From positions 1,302,001 to 1,366,000 of the forward strand of contig OW285191.1 of the NCBI GenBank assembly GCA_935421135.1: a stretch of 64,000 nucleotides of DNA. Reading direction: 5' to 3'. Source of the DNA: Bugulina stolonifera (taxonomy: Eukaryota; Bryozoa; Gymnolaemata; Cheilostomatida; Bugulidae). The notes below the pieces were generated by a model that was not told where the DNA came from, did not search any database, and worked only from the letters and a program-made list of their open reading frames with translations. Positions within the stretch are counted from its first letter, which is position 1. The number at the start of each line of letters is the position of its first letter. Positions 34,370 through 47,600 of the stretch are shown here, in pieces. The position numbers and the translations under genes are program-made.

Positions 34370-35340
34370 CAGGGGTGGGAGTCGATAGTTTTAAAAATAG
34401 AGAAATATGTGCTATTAGCTATTCACTACAAGAATAGAGAATCTGCCTATGTGCTAGTGAAATTTAAATATAGAGAATAGCTTTTATATCCGCTGAATCG
34501 CTATTAATTAGAAGTTGTCTTCTCTCAAATTAGATTTGAGAGAGCAATTCAAAGGTGCCCATTTATTTCCATGAAAATTAAAAAGCACAAACACAGCTAT
34601 TTCTTGTTTACTTCTCTTCAGCTACATTGTTTTGCAGAGTTCATATTGTGTTTACATGTATATTATTTTCTACAATGCACACTAGGGCTTCGTCATGGAT
34701 TTGAAACATCATTGATAACGTGATAAGAAGGTATCAGGGTAGCAGCAACATACTCAATGTAATATAGCCAAGTCAAATGCATGTGTATTAGGCATCACAT
34801 ATATAGCTTTCAAATTGTGTCTGTGGAAATTGTAGAAGCATTAGTGTTGTACAGTTGTACATGTACTATTGGAGTAGTAATACATGTACAAAGTAAAATT
34901 TAGACTTATCTCCCCATGATTTTCTGTCAATGTCTAAAATATTATATATTTGTGGTTAAACCGGTAGTATTTTAAACTTCTAATATAAAAGTATTCTCCA
35001 CACATACTATAATCTATTCTTTGTATGTTTTTTCTTTGTGTAGACTGTGTTTTTGAAGTTAAAAAGCTTTAAACACTCATATAATCCTGATATTAAATTG
35101 AGTTGGTTAGCAATTTCACCAAGTGTAATAGTTAAGACGGCCAGGAATGGCTGCAGCCGCAATGGCACTCGTTACTAGCTACTAGCTATTAGCAGGTTGG
35201 GCTGAAAATAAAAGCGTATTGGTTGAACCGCTATTAAAAATTGACAGAAATTGAAAGAAGCGTGTCACAGCAGTTCGCTGCTGCAAAAGAAGAGATTAGC
35301 GCAATCGAATAGCGTTTCGACCGCGCTAGTCCCACCCCTG
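34370..35340. mobile_element. Non-autonomous hAT element, 971 bp
   Basis: Ends CAGGGGTGGGA and TCCCACCCCTG, with a perfect 8-bp duplication CGTATGGT at 34362-34369 and 35341-35348. The TIR is the classical hAT CAGGGGTG type, distinct from the other two hAT elements here. No transposase frame. Confidence 0.9.
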
Positions 35341-36170
35341 CGTATGGTATGGGGAGGAAACTGTTGTGGAAGGAATTTCCACTTGCTCAGACAGACCGTG
35401 GAACTCTCCTCGATTTTGCTCTTGTCTAGAGAGTGAGCTCTGGTTGGTTCACTAGCTCATCGTTCATCGTACGACTCAGAAACTGAAAGGGCAGGGTGAG
35501 CCTCTTCTTTCTTTGGACAGAATCGTGTGTAGTAATCTAATAGTTAATGGCATAGCAACTAGGAATCAATATTCTGAAACTAATTTAGAGATTCAATATA
35601 AGTTTATAATAGTACAACATAATTTTCATATTTTATAAACGAATTATTACTAGTACAATTATAGTGGGTTGTCGTGGCTAGTTGTGAAATTTTCATTTTC
35701 GTACTTTACATTCACGCCTTTCTTCAATGATAACACGGATATTGGTTAAGCTTACGTAATAATATTTTGCAAGTGATTGGCCGTAGATCTCATTGAGTTT
35801 TTTAAGTTGGACAAAACCACAGTCGCTGTAATTTGTAATATGGTGCACTGGCACTATATTTAACAATACGTTTTATTTTAATAAATTTGTACCAGCATAG
35901 TTTTTGGTAGTTTTGGGCTTAGCTTGGTTGTTTAATAAATTAGTTATATGCTACATACTTATAAAAAAACACTTTGTTATTAGTATGTATTTTTATAGCG
36001 GAGTTATATTATTTTGTTGCTAGCGTGAGGCTCCCTATATCCGGTGAAAGAGTGTTGTAAACCCATTCGATTTCACATTTCTCTTCAGCAATATTTTGTC
36101 ATGTCCAGCGCAAAGGCAATGGGTATGTATCATGACGTGTAGCCTAGTGATAATCGATCTGATGCTCTCT

Positions 36171-38706
36171 ATAAGTATTTTATAAACATTATGCTAATAT
36201 AGACCTATCATCTAATGCAGAAATAATTGCCATCAATGTTAACTTAAATACAAATGACCCACCTTTTATTATAGTTTGTTACTACAAACCACCTTCAAAA
36301 CAAGACATTACATCACTAATAACGTACATGCTTGATATTAAGAAGCTTTACCCTAAGTATCAAATAATTTTGACGGGTGATTTCAATATGCCTGGTATAA
36401 ACTGGGAAAACACTGCCCTCTCTAATACCTGGAAACCATTTTACTCCGAATTTATTGACTTACTAGCTGACTTAGATCTTGACCAGTTAATTCATGAATC
36501 TACACATGTAGCAGGTAACACACTGGATTTACTTTGCACTAATATGCAGAACAAAATATGTCAACTTTCCGTCATCCAGCCTGGTTTGAGTGACCATTAC
36601 ATGATTGAATGCTTGATAAATTATAGTCATAATATAATACAGAGAACCCCTAATCAAAGTAATATATTGTTATACCACAAAGCAAACAGGGAAGGTTTTA
36701 GTAATTCAATGCTTGATTTATTGTCAGTAATAAAAGATCTGGTACACCAAAATAAAGATATTAATAACATTTGGACCGCCTTTCGAAAGGGATTGGACAA
36801 TGCTATACTTAAATTTGTACCATGCAAGCAATATTCACCGAGAAAACCATCTCAGCCTGCTTGGTTCAACTTGAAAGCTAAAAAAGCTTGTGATAAACAG
36901 CGAAAGCTCTACAGCAAATACAAAAAATCAGGAGACACAGTTGTACTCAATAAATATAAAGCTTTGAGACGATCAAACAAAAAAATGTTTAAACAACTTA
37001 AGAAAGATTTTATGATAAGCAAATTATTTGATCCTTTGAGTCAGGGAAACTCTAAACCATTTTTTAGATACGTAAAAGAAATTAAGGGTAACAACAATAC
37101 TATACTATCCTTGACAAACAGTGACGGAAAAATTTCTACCAGTATGAGTGACATAACTAACATCTTAAATACCTCCTTTCAGAGTGTTTTTACACGTGCT
37201 TGTAGCCCACCTAAACTGCCTAGTGTCAATGACATTGATATTCATATCAATGAAGAAGGTGTATTAAACCTGATCAAATCACTTAGGAATGGAAAAGCCC
37301 CTGGGCCAGATGGGTTAAATAAACAGAAATTATGCATAGCTCCTGAATCAATTGCACCTTTATTGACATGCATCTACAACTACTCTTTAAAGACAGGTAA
37401 ATTACCTACAGAATGGAAATTGGCATATGTTACGCCAATTTTTAAACAAGGTGATCGCACAAAACCATCCAACTACCGCCCAATTTCATTAACATCTATT
37501 TGTTGCAAAATGATGGAGCACATCATACTTCACAACATGCAGGAAAGTTTGAACAACCTACTTTCTATATATCAACATGGCTTTCGTAAACATATGTCTT
37601 GCACAACGCAGCTAGCCTGTGTTACACATGATATTTTACTTAACTTGGATAAAGGTATACCGACACATGCTATAGTACTGGATTTCTCCAAGGCTTTCGA
37701 TGTTGTACCACATCATATATTAATCCAAAAAATGATCAAATATAACATTAATCCTGCAATCATAAGGTGGATCTCATCTTTTCTCCTAGATCGCAATCAA
37801 CAAGTACTCATAAATGGATTCAAATCTAGCACAGCTGCTGTTACTTCAGGAGTACCTCAGGGCAGTGTGTTGGGTCCAGCATTATTTTCACTGTTCATTA
37901 ATGACATTGTAGAATGCATAAAGTACAGCAATATCAGACTGTTTGCAGATGACACTCTTCTGTACTCTGGGGTCATCAATGATGGTGATTGTGCCAAACT
38001 GCAACATGACCTAAATATGCTACATAACTGGAGTATCAAAAACGGAATGAATTTTAATGTGTTGAAAAGTAATGTTATAATTTTTAGTAACAGTGGCAAC
38101 TCATTACAGCGTGACTATTTCTTAAATGGGAGGCTTTTAAAGCAGTGTAATTCTATAAAATATCTAGGGATATACCTGGCAAGTGATATGAAATGGCACA
38201 TTCATGTTGATTATATTATTGGGAAAGCACTAAAAATTCTAGGACTTATAAAATGCACTCTATATGATGCCCCTGAATCCATCAAACTTCTTGCTTACAA
38301 CACGTTATGCAAGCCATTGCTGGAATATGCCTGTCCTGTGTGGGATCCTGCATCGCAGGGTCTAATACATAAAATTGAGGCAGTCCAAAGCAAGGCTGTA
38401 CGATTTATTAAAAACCTTAAAGGCAGAGATTGTTCGATCTCTGACAGTAAAAAACAGCTAAATCTAGTTTCATTGAACAAGATTAGGCAGACTCGAAGAA
38501 TATCTCTTTTCCACACCATCTTGGAGCATGAATCTCTATTTTCAAATCTTCTATCTACACTTGATCTAATGAAAGGAACGCATGATTTTAACACCAGACA
38601 TGCTAATGTTTTCAATTCTGTTGCCTGTCATACTAACAAATTTCTGCACAGCTTTCTGATCAGAACTGCTCGGGAGCTCCGCACTGGTGAGATCATAGCG
38701 GACTAA
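36171..38706 (+). CDS. Non-LTR retrotransposon ORF2 (5'-truncated endonuclease plus reverse transcriptase)
   Basis: Stop-free frame of about 845 codons; the first ATG (36328) is internal to the endonuclease domain. Endonuclease C-half: FIIVCYYKPPS, ILTGDFNMPGINW, SDHYMIE. Reverse transcriptase: YQHGFRKHMSCTTQL, VLDFSKAFDVVPH (motif A), SGVPQGSVLGPALFSLF (B), RLFADDTLLYS (C, catalytic) and IKYLGIYL. The C-terminal part keeps LEYACPVWDP and KIEAVQSKAVRFIKN. The N-terminal endonuclease and ORF1 are missing, as after incomplete reverse transcription. Jockey/CR1/L2-type by motif wording. No internal stop suggests a fairly recent insertion. Confidence 0.9.
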
Positions 38707-38796
38707 TAAAAAAAGACCTACAACTCTGATAGTTCCTCTTTTCCCCTACCCTGGGGTCTAGGAGCTTAACCAAGACAAGACAAGACAAGATAACGT
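38707..38796 (+). mobile_element. Retrotransposon 3' UTR with ACAAG tail
   Basis: Short 3' region after the stop, ending in four ACAAG-type units near 38772-38793 instead of poly(A). A short tandem tail is common in CR1/L2-like elements and marks the 3' end. Confidence 0.7.
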
Positions 38797-39060
38797 TACA
38801 TCTGGTGTCCCCCAGGGTAGTGAGTCTATTGGGTCCAACTCTTTTTCTTTCCTTGCCTCATGCTTATCTAATCTATATTTATATTAAATTATTGATTATA
38901 TTAATGACATTGTAAAGTCTGTAACACATTCTAGCATCAAGTTGTTTGATGATGACACTTTAATATACAAGTCCATAAAGCTTCCCTCGGATAGTTTAGA
39001 TTTTCAAAATGATTAAATATCACATTTAATAATCATTTTGAAAATCTAAACTCTCAGTCT
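38797..39060 (+). pseudogene. Second, degraded reverse transcriptase fragment
   Basis: Begins SGVPQGS, then (frameshifted) INDIVKSVTHSSIKLF and DDDTLIYKS: motifs B and C of a related but different element. It starts immediately after the ACAAG tail. A palindrome around 39000-39050 (TTTTCAAAATGATT and its complement) follows. Confidence 0.7.
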
Positions 39061-39409
39061 TCTGCATCTGTGACATTCCATTCTCTACTATACACATTCC
39101 TTCTCTTGCTTCCTGTTTTTGCACAATAGCGGTTATTATAGGTCTCATTGTGTATTGTGTTCTACAGCAGAGAGCATTGTGTAATGTGTCTGTAGCACCA
39201 TTAAACTTCCATTCCTACAACAGGTGAGGCCAGGGAGACATGGTGTGCTGTGGAGAGAATGAAAGGTGAAGACTTCTGCCGAGCCCAACGCAAACATTTT
39301 GATGTGCACCTGCAGACGAGTGCACAGTCTGGCCAGGCTGAACAAGTGCCCGTAGAGAGTCGCTGTCAGTGGAAACCTGAGAAACCTCAACTAAAGGAGA
39401 GGAAACACT

Positions 39410-39640
39410 TCAACCATACATGTAAGAATTATAGCATGTAACTGCATGGTATATGACAGTGTGACATGTAAGAATTATGACATGTAACTGCATGGTATGC
39501 GACAGTGTGACATGTGACAATATATGACATGTAACTACATGGTATGTGACGGTAGGACATGTGACAATATACATTGTATGACATGTAACTGCATGGTGTG
39601 TGACGGTGTGACATGTGACAATATATAACACATAGTTGTA
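39410..39640. repeat. Irregular tandem repeat, about 45-bp units
   Basis: Repeats of GACATGTAACTGCATGGTAT with GTGACGGTGTGACATGTGAC, 4-5 copies. Confidence 0.75.
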
Positions 39641-41395
39641 TAAATGTGGTGATGTCACATCTATATATTTGTTTGTAGTTAACTCACAACTCGTGCTGTA
39701 AGGCCCTAAAGGACTCGGCTACACCTGCTGATAATGGCACTTTATTGTACAACTAACTATTGCTTGCTGAATGTGCATTTCTTGATTGCTCAACCCTTCT
39801 TGCTCAAAGTTTATTTTTTTATATACTAATATTTTACTTGAACTTACATCTGTACTTGTTCTCGTGGTAGTACTTGTTTTGCTCAAGTAGCAGTACTTGT
39901 ATTTACTCAAGTAGAAGTACTTGTGATTGCTCAAGTAGCAGTACTTGGACTTACTCAAGTAGTAGTACTTATAATTGCTCATGTACGTATTATATTGTTT
40001 CTGATTGCTCAAACTTTTAAATAGTCTCATAATATACAAGATGCTCAACTTGTGCTGTTTGCTACGTTGCCATCTCTATGTTGTTATAGCAATATGCTGT
40101 TAATTGTGTACTTTGAATTTCCTGTTATATTTTTAGCACACTGTTAGTAGTTCTCTGCAAATTGTTTCATAAAGCTGACTGTCCTTCCTTCTCTTTCTAA
40201 TGTCATTATTTTATTTTTAACTGTCTAGCTCTATACTCAATGGAGTCAATAAAAATATATTTGTTAAGTATCTTAATTCTTCCTATGTACAATATTATGT
40301 GTATATTCACTCTTGCACTTACCAACAAACACACAGGCATTAATCACACAGGTTTTACAGTCAGTCTGAAAGTAGATGTAAGATATAAATGTACTCATAC
40401 CTCATGTAGTTAGTACAAGTAGTATAATGTAATGGATACACACAATATATATAATATTATACTGTGATATACAGTATAATATTATACTGTAATATATAAT
40501 ATAATACAATGCCATTCAAATAAAACAGCCAATATAATGATAGTAATACACTGAACGTATATTTATATACGGTGAAACTTGCATAATTCAAACTCCAAGG
40601 GACAGCCATATTTGGTTTGAATTAGGCCTGAGTTTGAATTGTATGATCACTTCACTTTATTGAAGTCATTATAAAGTGTTCAGCAGGGACCAAGGCTAAT
40701 AGTTTAAACTAACCAAGTTTTTGAATTATCCGAGGCTGAATTAAGCAAGTTCCACTGTACTTCTGTAATAGGCAAATAAATACATTATAAAAATAGAACC
40801 GCCTCACTAGGTGGTTTCCAACGCGGATGTATAATAGTATGTATATGCAAGTACCATGTAAATGTATACTGAATAGACCCTATATCATATACATAGTCTA
40901 CATACAACACAATATGTTCTCTGTGTATACACATTGAACACATTCACTATGCAAGTAAAACTAAAGTTTTATTAAGCATTTCCACTAAATAATTGGTTAA
41001 GTCTCTCCCATATAAATATTGTCTACACAGTGAGTTTGGGGACAACTGACACGATTTGTGTACATTTGCACGATATCAGATACCATAAATATCCTTGACC
41101 TTTCCCAAGCATAAAGTTTCACATGGATAATAGTACGATGCGTTTGAGTCCATTATATTTCTTCCATAAAATCTAAACATGGAAATTCAATTTCCATCTT
41201 CGACATAAATAGCCCCCTTTCCTAAAAATTCAATTTCCGCTACAATGTAACATATACAATGTACATGTACTTGTGTTACAGCGCAGCATATACTTGTGTT
41301 ACAATGTAACATGTACTTGTGTTACAGTGAAACATGTGCATGTACTTGTGCTACAATGTACATGTAACATGAATGTGTATACAGTTGAGCACAGT
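39640..41395. other. Intergenic, downstream of the channel gene
   Basis: Contains a short repeat of CTCAAGTAGCAGTACTTG (39850-39990) and AT-rich sequence. No gene or clear poly(A) site could be assigned. Confidence 0.35.
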
Positions 41396-41664
41396 TTAGT
41401 ATACAAGGGGAAAGTTTCTGCTGTCCATTTCAAAGCTTCCGTTACTATTATTGTTTATATTAGCATTAGTAAGGTCAATAGAAGGTTGGATGTAAGTGGC
41501 TCCGCCCATCTCTAGCTGATGCACTGACTTCCTTTTCTGCTGTCGTCTCCGTCGTCCGCTCCTCTTACAATGAATTATGGTACTCATAATTATGCACTCA
41601 AGAAACTCAAACGCTGTCAGAAACGAGCAGCCTATAAATAGTCCAAGCTGTCCTCCAATGTTAC
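41396..41664 (-). CDS. Channel exon 19 (TM2 and C-terminus)
   Basis: SNIGGQLGLFIGCSFLTAFE and FLECIIMSTIIHC form TM2 with the GCS filter (GAS in ASICs); then a basic stretch KRSGRRRRQQKRKS, an Asn-rich tail and TAA at 41398-41396. Confidence 0.95.
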
Positions 41665-44600
41665 CTACAAAATATACATATACAGTGGTGACAGTGTACA
41701 TTTACATGTATGTGCTAGACAGGTGGTGTACTGCTACTGATATGATCCTGTAGCAGTGGGCCAATATGGCTCATACATTGTATGTACATGGGCTAATTGT
41801 AAAGACAAATACACACATGCATTCATTTTATAATACATGTACATGTGCACTTGGTGGGTTCCATTACTGGAGTGGGAGTAGATAACTCCTAAGTGAAACA
41901 ACTTACAATAACACATGTACCTTTACACCTACATCACATGCATACAGAGTATAATATAATAGTCAGTACTATGCAGCACTACTACACATAGATTAGTGTA
42001 TACTGACTTAACAAGGCTGTGTTGTCCATTGCTTTGTTCTGCTTCATCTTCACCTCCGACATACTCTCAAAGTACAAGTCTAAATTGATGACGTTACTCC
42101 TGAAACAAAACAGTTGTATCAATTCCATAATAATACACAATGTATAATATAATATAATATTCAATGCGTATGACTAAATTATATCATATATTATAATACA
42201 TGGTGTGTGCAACAAATCTTTACATATAATCTATATAGACAGTACAGTCACTGTTCCACAGTGGGCACATGTGATACACGTGAACCACTGGTAGTACATA
42301 TGATACACAGTGAACCACTAGTAGTACATATGATGATAGACAGTGTAACAAGAGCAGGGCACATACTTAATATACTGGTAGGTGTTGTCATAGGAAGGAA
42401 CTCCCTTAGATACGCGAGGTAGTGAGATGTTCAAGTCTTCACCAAGCTGTCTACCGTATGGCTGGTTCGGATATTGGGTATAGGATAGCTTAACCCCATA
42501 CTCTTCAGACTCGCACGCTATTGGACAGTCACAGATCTCACTAAAGTCGGCGTTCACTTTAGCTGTAAAATCACACCACATTGTACATATTACACCACAC
42601 TTGCACAGTAGTATATGCTTATATTACACCATGCTAACACAGTAGTATATGCTTATATTACACCATGCTAACACAGTAGTATAGGCTTATATTACACCAT
42701 GCTAACACAGTAGTATATGCTTATATTACGCCATGCTAACACAGTAGTATATGCTTATATTACACCATGCTAACACAGTAGTATATGCTTATATTACACT
42801 ATGCTAACACAGTAGTATATGCTTATATTACGCCATGCTAACACAGTAGTATATGCTTATATTACACCATGCTAACACAGTAGTATATGCTTATATTACA
42901 CTATGCTAACACAGTAGTATATGCTTATATTACACCATGCTAACACAGTAGTATAGGCTTATATTACACCATGCTAACACAGTAGTATATGCTTATATTA
43001 CGCCATGCTAACACAGTAGTATATGCTTATATTACACCATGCTAACACAGTAGTATATGCTTATATTACACTATGCTAACACAGTAGTATATGCTTATAT
43101 TACACCATGCTAACACAGTAGTATATGCTTATATTACACCATGCTAACACAGTAGTATATGCTTATATTACACCATGCTAACACAGTAGCATAATATGCT
43201 CACATTGCACCACAGTCACACTGTTAATCTAGTATAGATTTAATATTACAGTGACACTTTGCGGTATATTTAGTATATTGTAGTATGCATACACATACAT
43301 ACATACACACATACATGCATACACACATACATGTATGTATGTACTAATGTTACTACATTAGTCATGGTGGTACTCACACCGTATTGTAGGTAAGGTATGC
43401 AGTTCTACACTGTTTATCACATACATGTACACTGTAATGCTCTTCCATATATTTTGTATATAAAATAGTAGCAGATGCCTATGATAGCACAACATAACCA
43501 GGGTACGGAAGAAGATGACTACAAATAAGAAGGAGTTAAATAAAATAAAAGGTGCTCATTGGATGAAATATATAAATAGAGATTATATATGGGCCCGCCC
43601 CAACATCTTCCCATAAGACCATAAAACTAGCGTCTACCACGCTCTCATTACGGAAATAGGAAATATTACTCATTCAAATTAGGGTAATGATCTCAGAGTA
43701 GATGCTGGGACCCACCCCAACAGTGCTTAGGATAGACTAGAGGAATACAGCATGATTCTATTAGACTGTTTGTAATCCTACATGTGATAGAACAGAATGA
43801 TTTAAAGTGCTTCACTTAGTAGTCTAGGAACATGTAGCAGTGAATTATGCAGCGGTTTACAGGTACATGTAGTGGTGGTGATATGGTTAGTACTGCGCAT
43901 TAGAGGACCTAGTGGGGATAAGTGTTAGTTGCATGCTCTATTTCCTCTCTCAATAGATCTTACCAATTTCTATAAACGCACATTCTTCTAATTCGCTGAA
44001 TGTACAAATATCGTAATCTCCTGGGTAGTAATACGGTTTACAGTTGCACATCTCCACTACTTTTTGTAGACGGCACTCAACTGCACACCCATCGGTTGTG
44101 TAGTTTTCATTGAATCTCAGACGTCTAGTTTTATTACATTTGCCCCAAGGCTCTGGTAGATTAGTAACCTGATTGAAATAACACAAGCAAGAGTCATTAA
44201 CCATGTGTCTGTCCTCCACTTTGGAAGATCAGCTTCTCCTGTCCCTAATTGGAGTTTAAATTCAATGTGTAACGGAATTTTCCTGGAAACTTGCAACTTG
44301 AACCTGAAGTTCGGCAAACACCTTCTAATATGGCAACATCCACAGTTATGTTGCTGTGGTTACGTGGAGAGTAGGCGACGAGAAGTACAGTAGAATGATT
44401 ATAATGTGTCTCTCTTTGGTCCCACAAATGTCCGAAAGACTAAAGCGAAGAAGTAAAAATTAACCAATCATTCTACTTTGCACTTTCTGCTGTGTACACT
44501 ACCCTCCATGGAGCAAAATTGCATATGTTAGGAGCTACCGCCTGCTGATTGAGAATTGACCGGAAGCGTCTAAGAAGCTGTCTTTCTAAGATTTAGCACT

Positions 44601-47600
44601 AGAAGCCCAGGGAGGGGAGCACCTGGTAGTACTGGTTAGCCTGCATTCTAAGGATACTAAAAGATGTCAACTACACTAGGTAGAGAAAGTTGTTGGAGAG
44701 TTAGAACAGAGGCTAGATAACCAAAGCAGACAACATGGTCTAAGAGACCTGGAGAGAGGAGGAAGCATCTACATCTATATACATATTCAATTTACCAATT
44801 TCTTTGTAAGCGCATTGATAAAGTTGGTCAAAAGTACAAATGTCAAAATCTCCAGGGTAGTAGTAGGGTTTACAGGAGCACTCTTGGATTACTTGATTCA
44901 GCCTACACTCCAGGGCACACCCTCCCTCTGTGTATTGGTCGAAATACTTAAGTTTCTTTTTTAAATCACACCGACCCCAAGGATCCTCGAGGTTTTCGAG
45001 CTAGAAACGAAATGGCACACTATTGCATTCTCTACTGCGAAGAACAGTCATTCACAGCCTCTAAACGAACAAGCTAAAAATAAACTCAGAATTTGTGACA
45101 AGTATACTAGCAGTAAGAGCAATGGTCTTTCCTCTGTACAGCAGGAAGGTTGTGACTAAGCTAGTGCTTCAACTAACAAAAGTTTGGTAGGTAAGCAAGC
45201 AAAGAACTCACAACTATTCTACTACTTACAATGGACTTATCAACTGACTCACAACTATTCCACTACTTACAATGGTCTTGTCAAAGCCCACGAATGCTTT
45301 CTGTCCAGGTCCTACCGCGTAGCCCATAGAGTTAATCACTGGCACCTCATAAGGTGCGTGCACAATGAACTTCAGTCCAAGTTCACTGTTGCCATTTAGA
45401 GCAGTGGATTCAGCATATTCAAACTATAAATGCATGCCAGTAATAATTATAGTGTGCTGTGAGGTCAGCTGATCAGGTCATGTGACATACAGTGGTGATG
45501 GAAATAATGGGACCGCCCTTGAAATTCTCCATTTTTTGAGAGAATACCCTGTTTGTAGTCACTTTTTTCCATAAAAATGTATCGAATAGCATATCAATAG
45601 AAAGCTTAGAACCTCAGCTTTCAGATGAGCATAATTTTATACTTAGAAAATTAAAATTTAGAAATTTTCAACAGGTATTTCTAGGGTATGTCAAAATTTG
45701 CGACATTTTACGAATTTCATCAAATTAGGGTTGATCATTGTCAGCTCAAATATTTTAGTTTTATCGAACTGTAGCTCTTCAAAACTATGTTCTGACCTTG
45801 AAAAAGGTCTTTGGGGTTAGTGTGTGGCCCAGTATTTTCGGTGGCCAGCCTTTTTGGTCCAATCACGGTGTAGCAGCCTCGGGGCATAATATCAGCAATG
45901 GCGTGGAGGTGTTCTAGTGACACAAATCATTACTAGAACTGAGTTTTCAGGTGGTTTAGTTTTCTGATGTTTGTCATCTTGTCTTTAGATAAAGGTTAAC
46001 AAGTGGTTATCGATATATTTTCATTAGCGTGCAAGTCAGGTAGCGGTACTGCCCATGGGAAGACTGGGACATAGCAATCGTTTTATCCACTTTTGGTCAA
46101 GCCGAGCTGTGTGACAGGCTGTGTTACCCTGTTTCAATGTTCACTTATCACTAAAGAGCTGCCTTGCAGCCGGCAGCACTACTATTTTCAATATCTTACA
46201 GCATTTGATAGAGTTATTTGTCTCATTAACCAAATAGAGATGCCTCGAACCAGATAGGTGGAAGTTGCCCCGCACGAGGACAGATGTGAAATGCTTGATG
46301 GGTGGTAATAGACACGTTGGGCTGAACTCCTTGCCTGCATCTCTCATGTTTTTGGTTCCACTATGGTTTAGGATGAAAAAGGTGCTCCCAACACTAAAAG
46401 GCACTCTCTTGCACTGTTTTTCTGTCCAATAGAGGTGCTCCTTGGTCAGTTTCAGTTTTGCTCGACTTTTTATTTCTGTCTTCGGAAGCTTTCCTTGAGC
46501 TTTGCACCTGAAAGTGAGTCTTTTCCCAACGCCCCACAAATGGTGAATGGAGCAATTTTAGTACCAGCAAGTACTCAGAGCTCTCTGGGCAGTTGGGGCT
46601 CGGTGAGATGCCTATTGACTAGTCAGATGCGTACAAGCTTCCTTGCAACTCTCCGTGTTGCAAGTTTCCCTTGTCCATGAACTTGATATTTCTTCAGACT
46701 ACCACTTTCTTTCCACCACTTAACTGTTGCTAGCACTCCATTCATTAAGCAAGGAAGTTCCTTGATCGCCTCTTGGTGTGTTTTCCCTCAGTTATGCAGA
46801 TGGAATATGATGGCATGCTCTTCTTAAACCACTACTGTCTCACCATTCAATATTTGCAAAGAATACTGGTCATCTTATTTCATGAAGATTGATGTGCTGT
46901 TTGTCTTTGTAAACCTAGTGGCAGCCAAGATAAACTCATTTGAATATTGGCTATTATGACCTCCATTCAGCACTGAGACCTGTTAAGTTCCTATGGCTAT
47001 GCCTGTTCTAAGTCTATACTTGTAACTTATGTACATAGGTAAGCTACTAACATCAAATAGCCCAGTAATCTTATTGAGCCAACCCTAACTGTCATTCTAT
47101 AAATAGCTCTTGTGCACAGTGATGAATAAGTAAGTTTGAGTCATGCCCACAAAAAAACAATGCAATGCATTGCAAGTCCTATGGCTATCTCTGTAGCACA
47201 GTTTTATATTAACTGCTTGAGTGCTTCCAAAATTCCCAGCATAGGCTGATTGAAGGTGAAATCAGCCAATATTAAAATAGGGTTTTCTTGGCAGCTGCTA
47301 GGTTACCAAAGACAAGCAACACATCAATCTTACTGAAAAAGAATGAACAAGATTATTTGAAAATATTGAATGGTGCGACAGTAGTGGTTTAAGAAAGATG
47401 AGCGTCATGACGGCAATGAAACTGAACTGAAAACTTTCTGTTGAATCAGACACTTTATAGCAGAGTTATACACCACACAAAGCTGACACACTATGTGAAG
47501 TCTTCAACTGTTACAAGACAATGACAGGGAAAATGCAAAATGTCTTTTGAAAAATCAAAGAGCTTAAGATGTCATCTTGGAACTCGCAAATTTTAGTACA

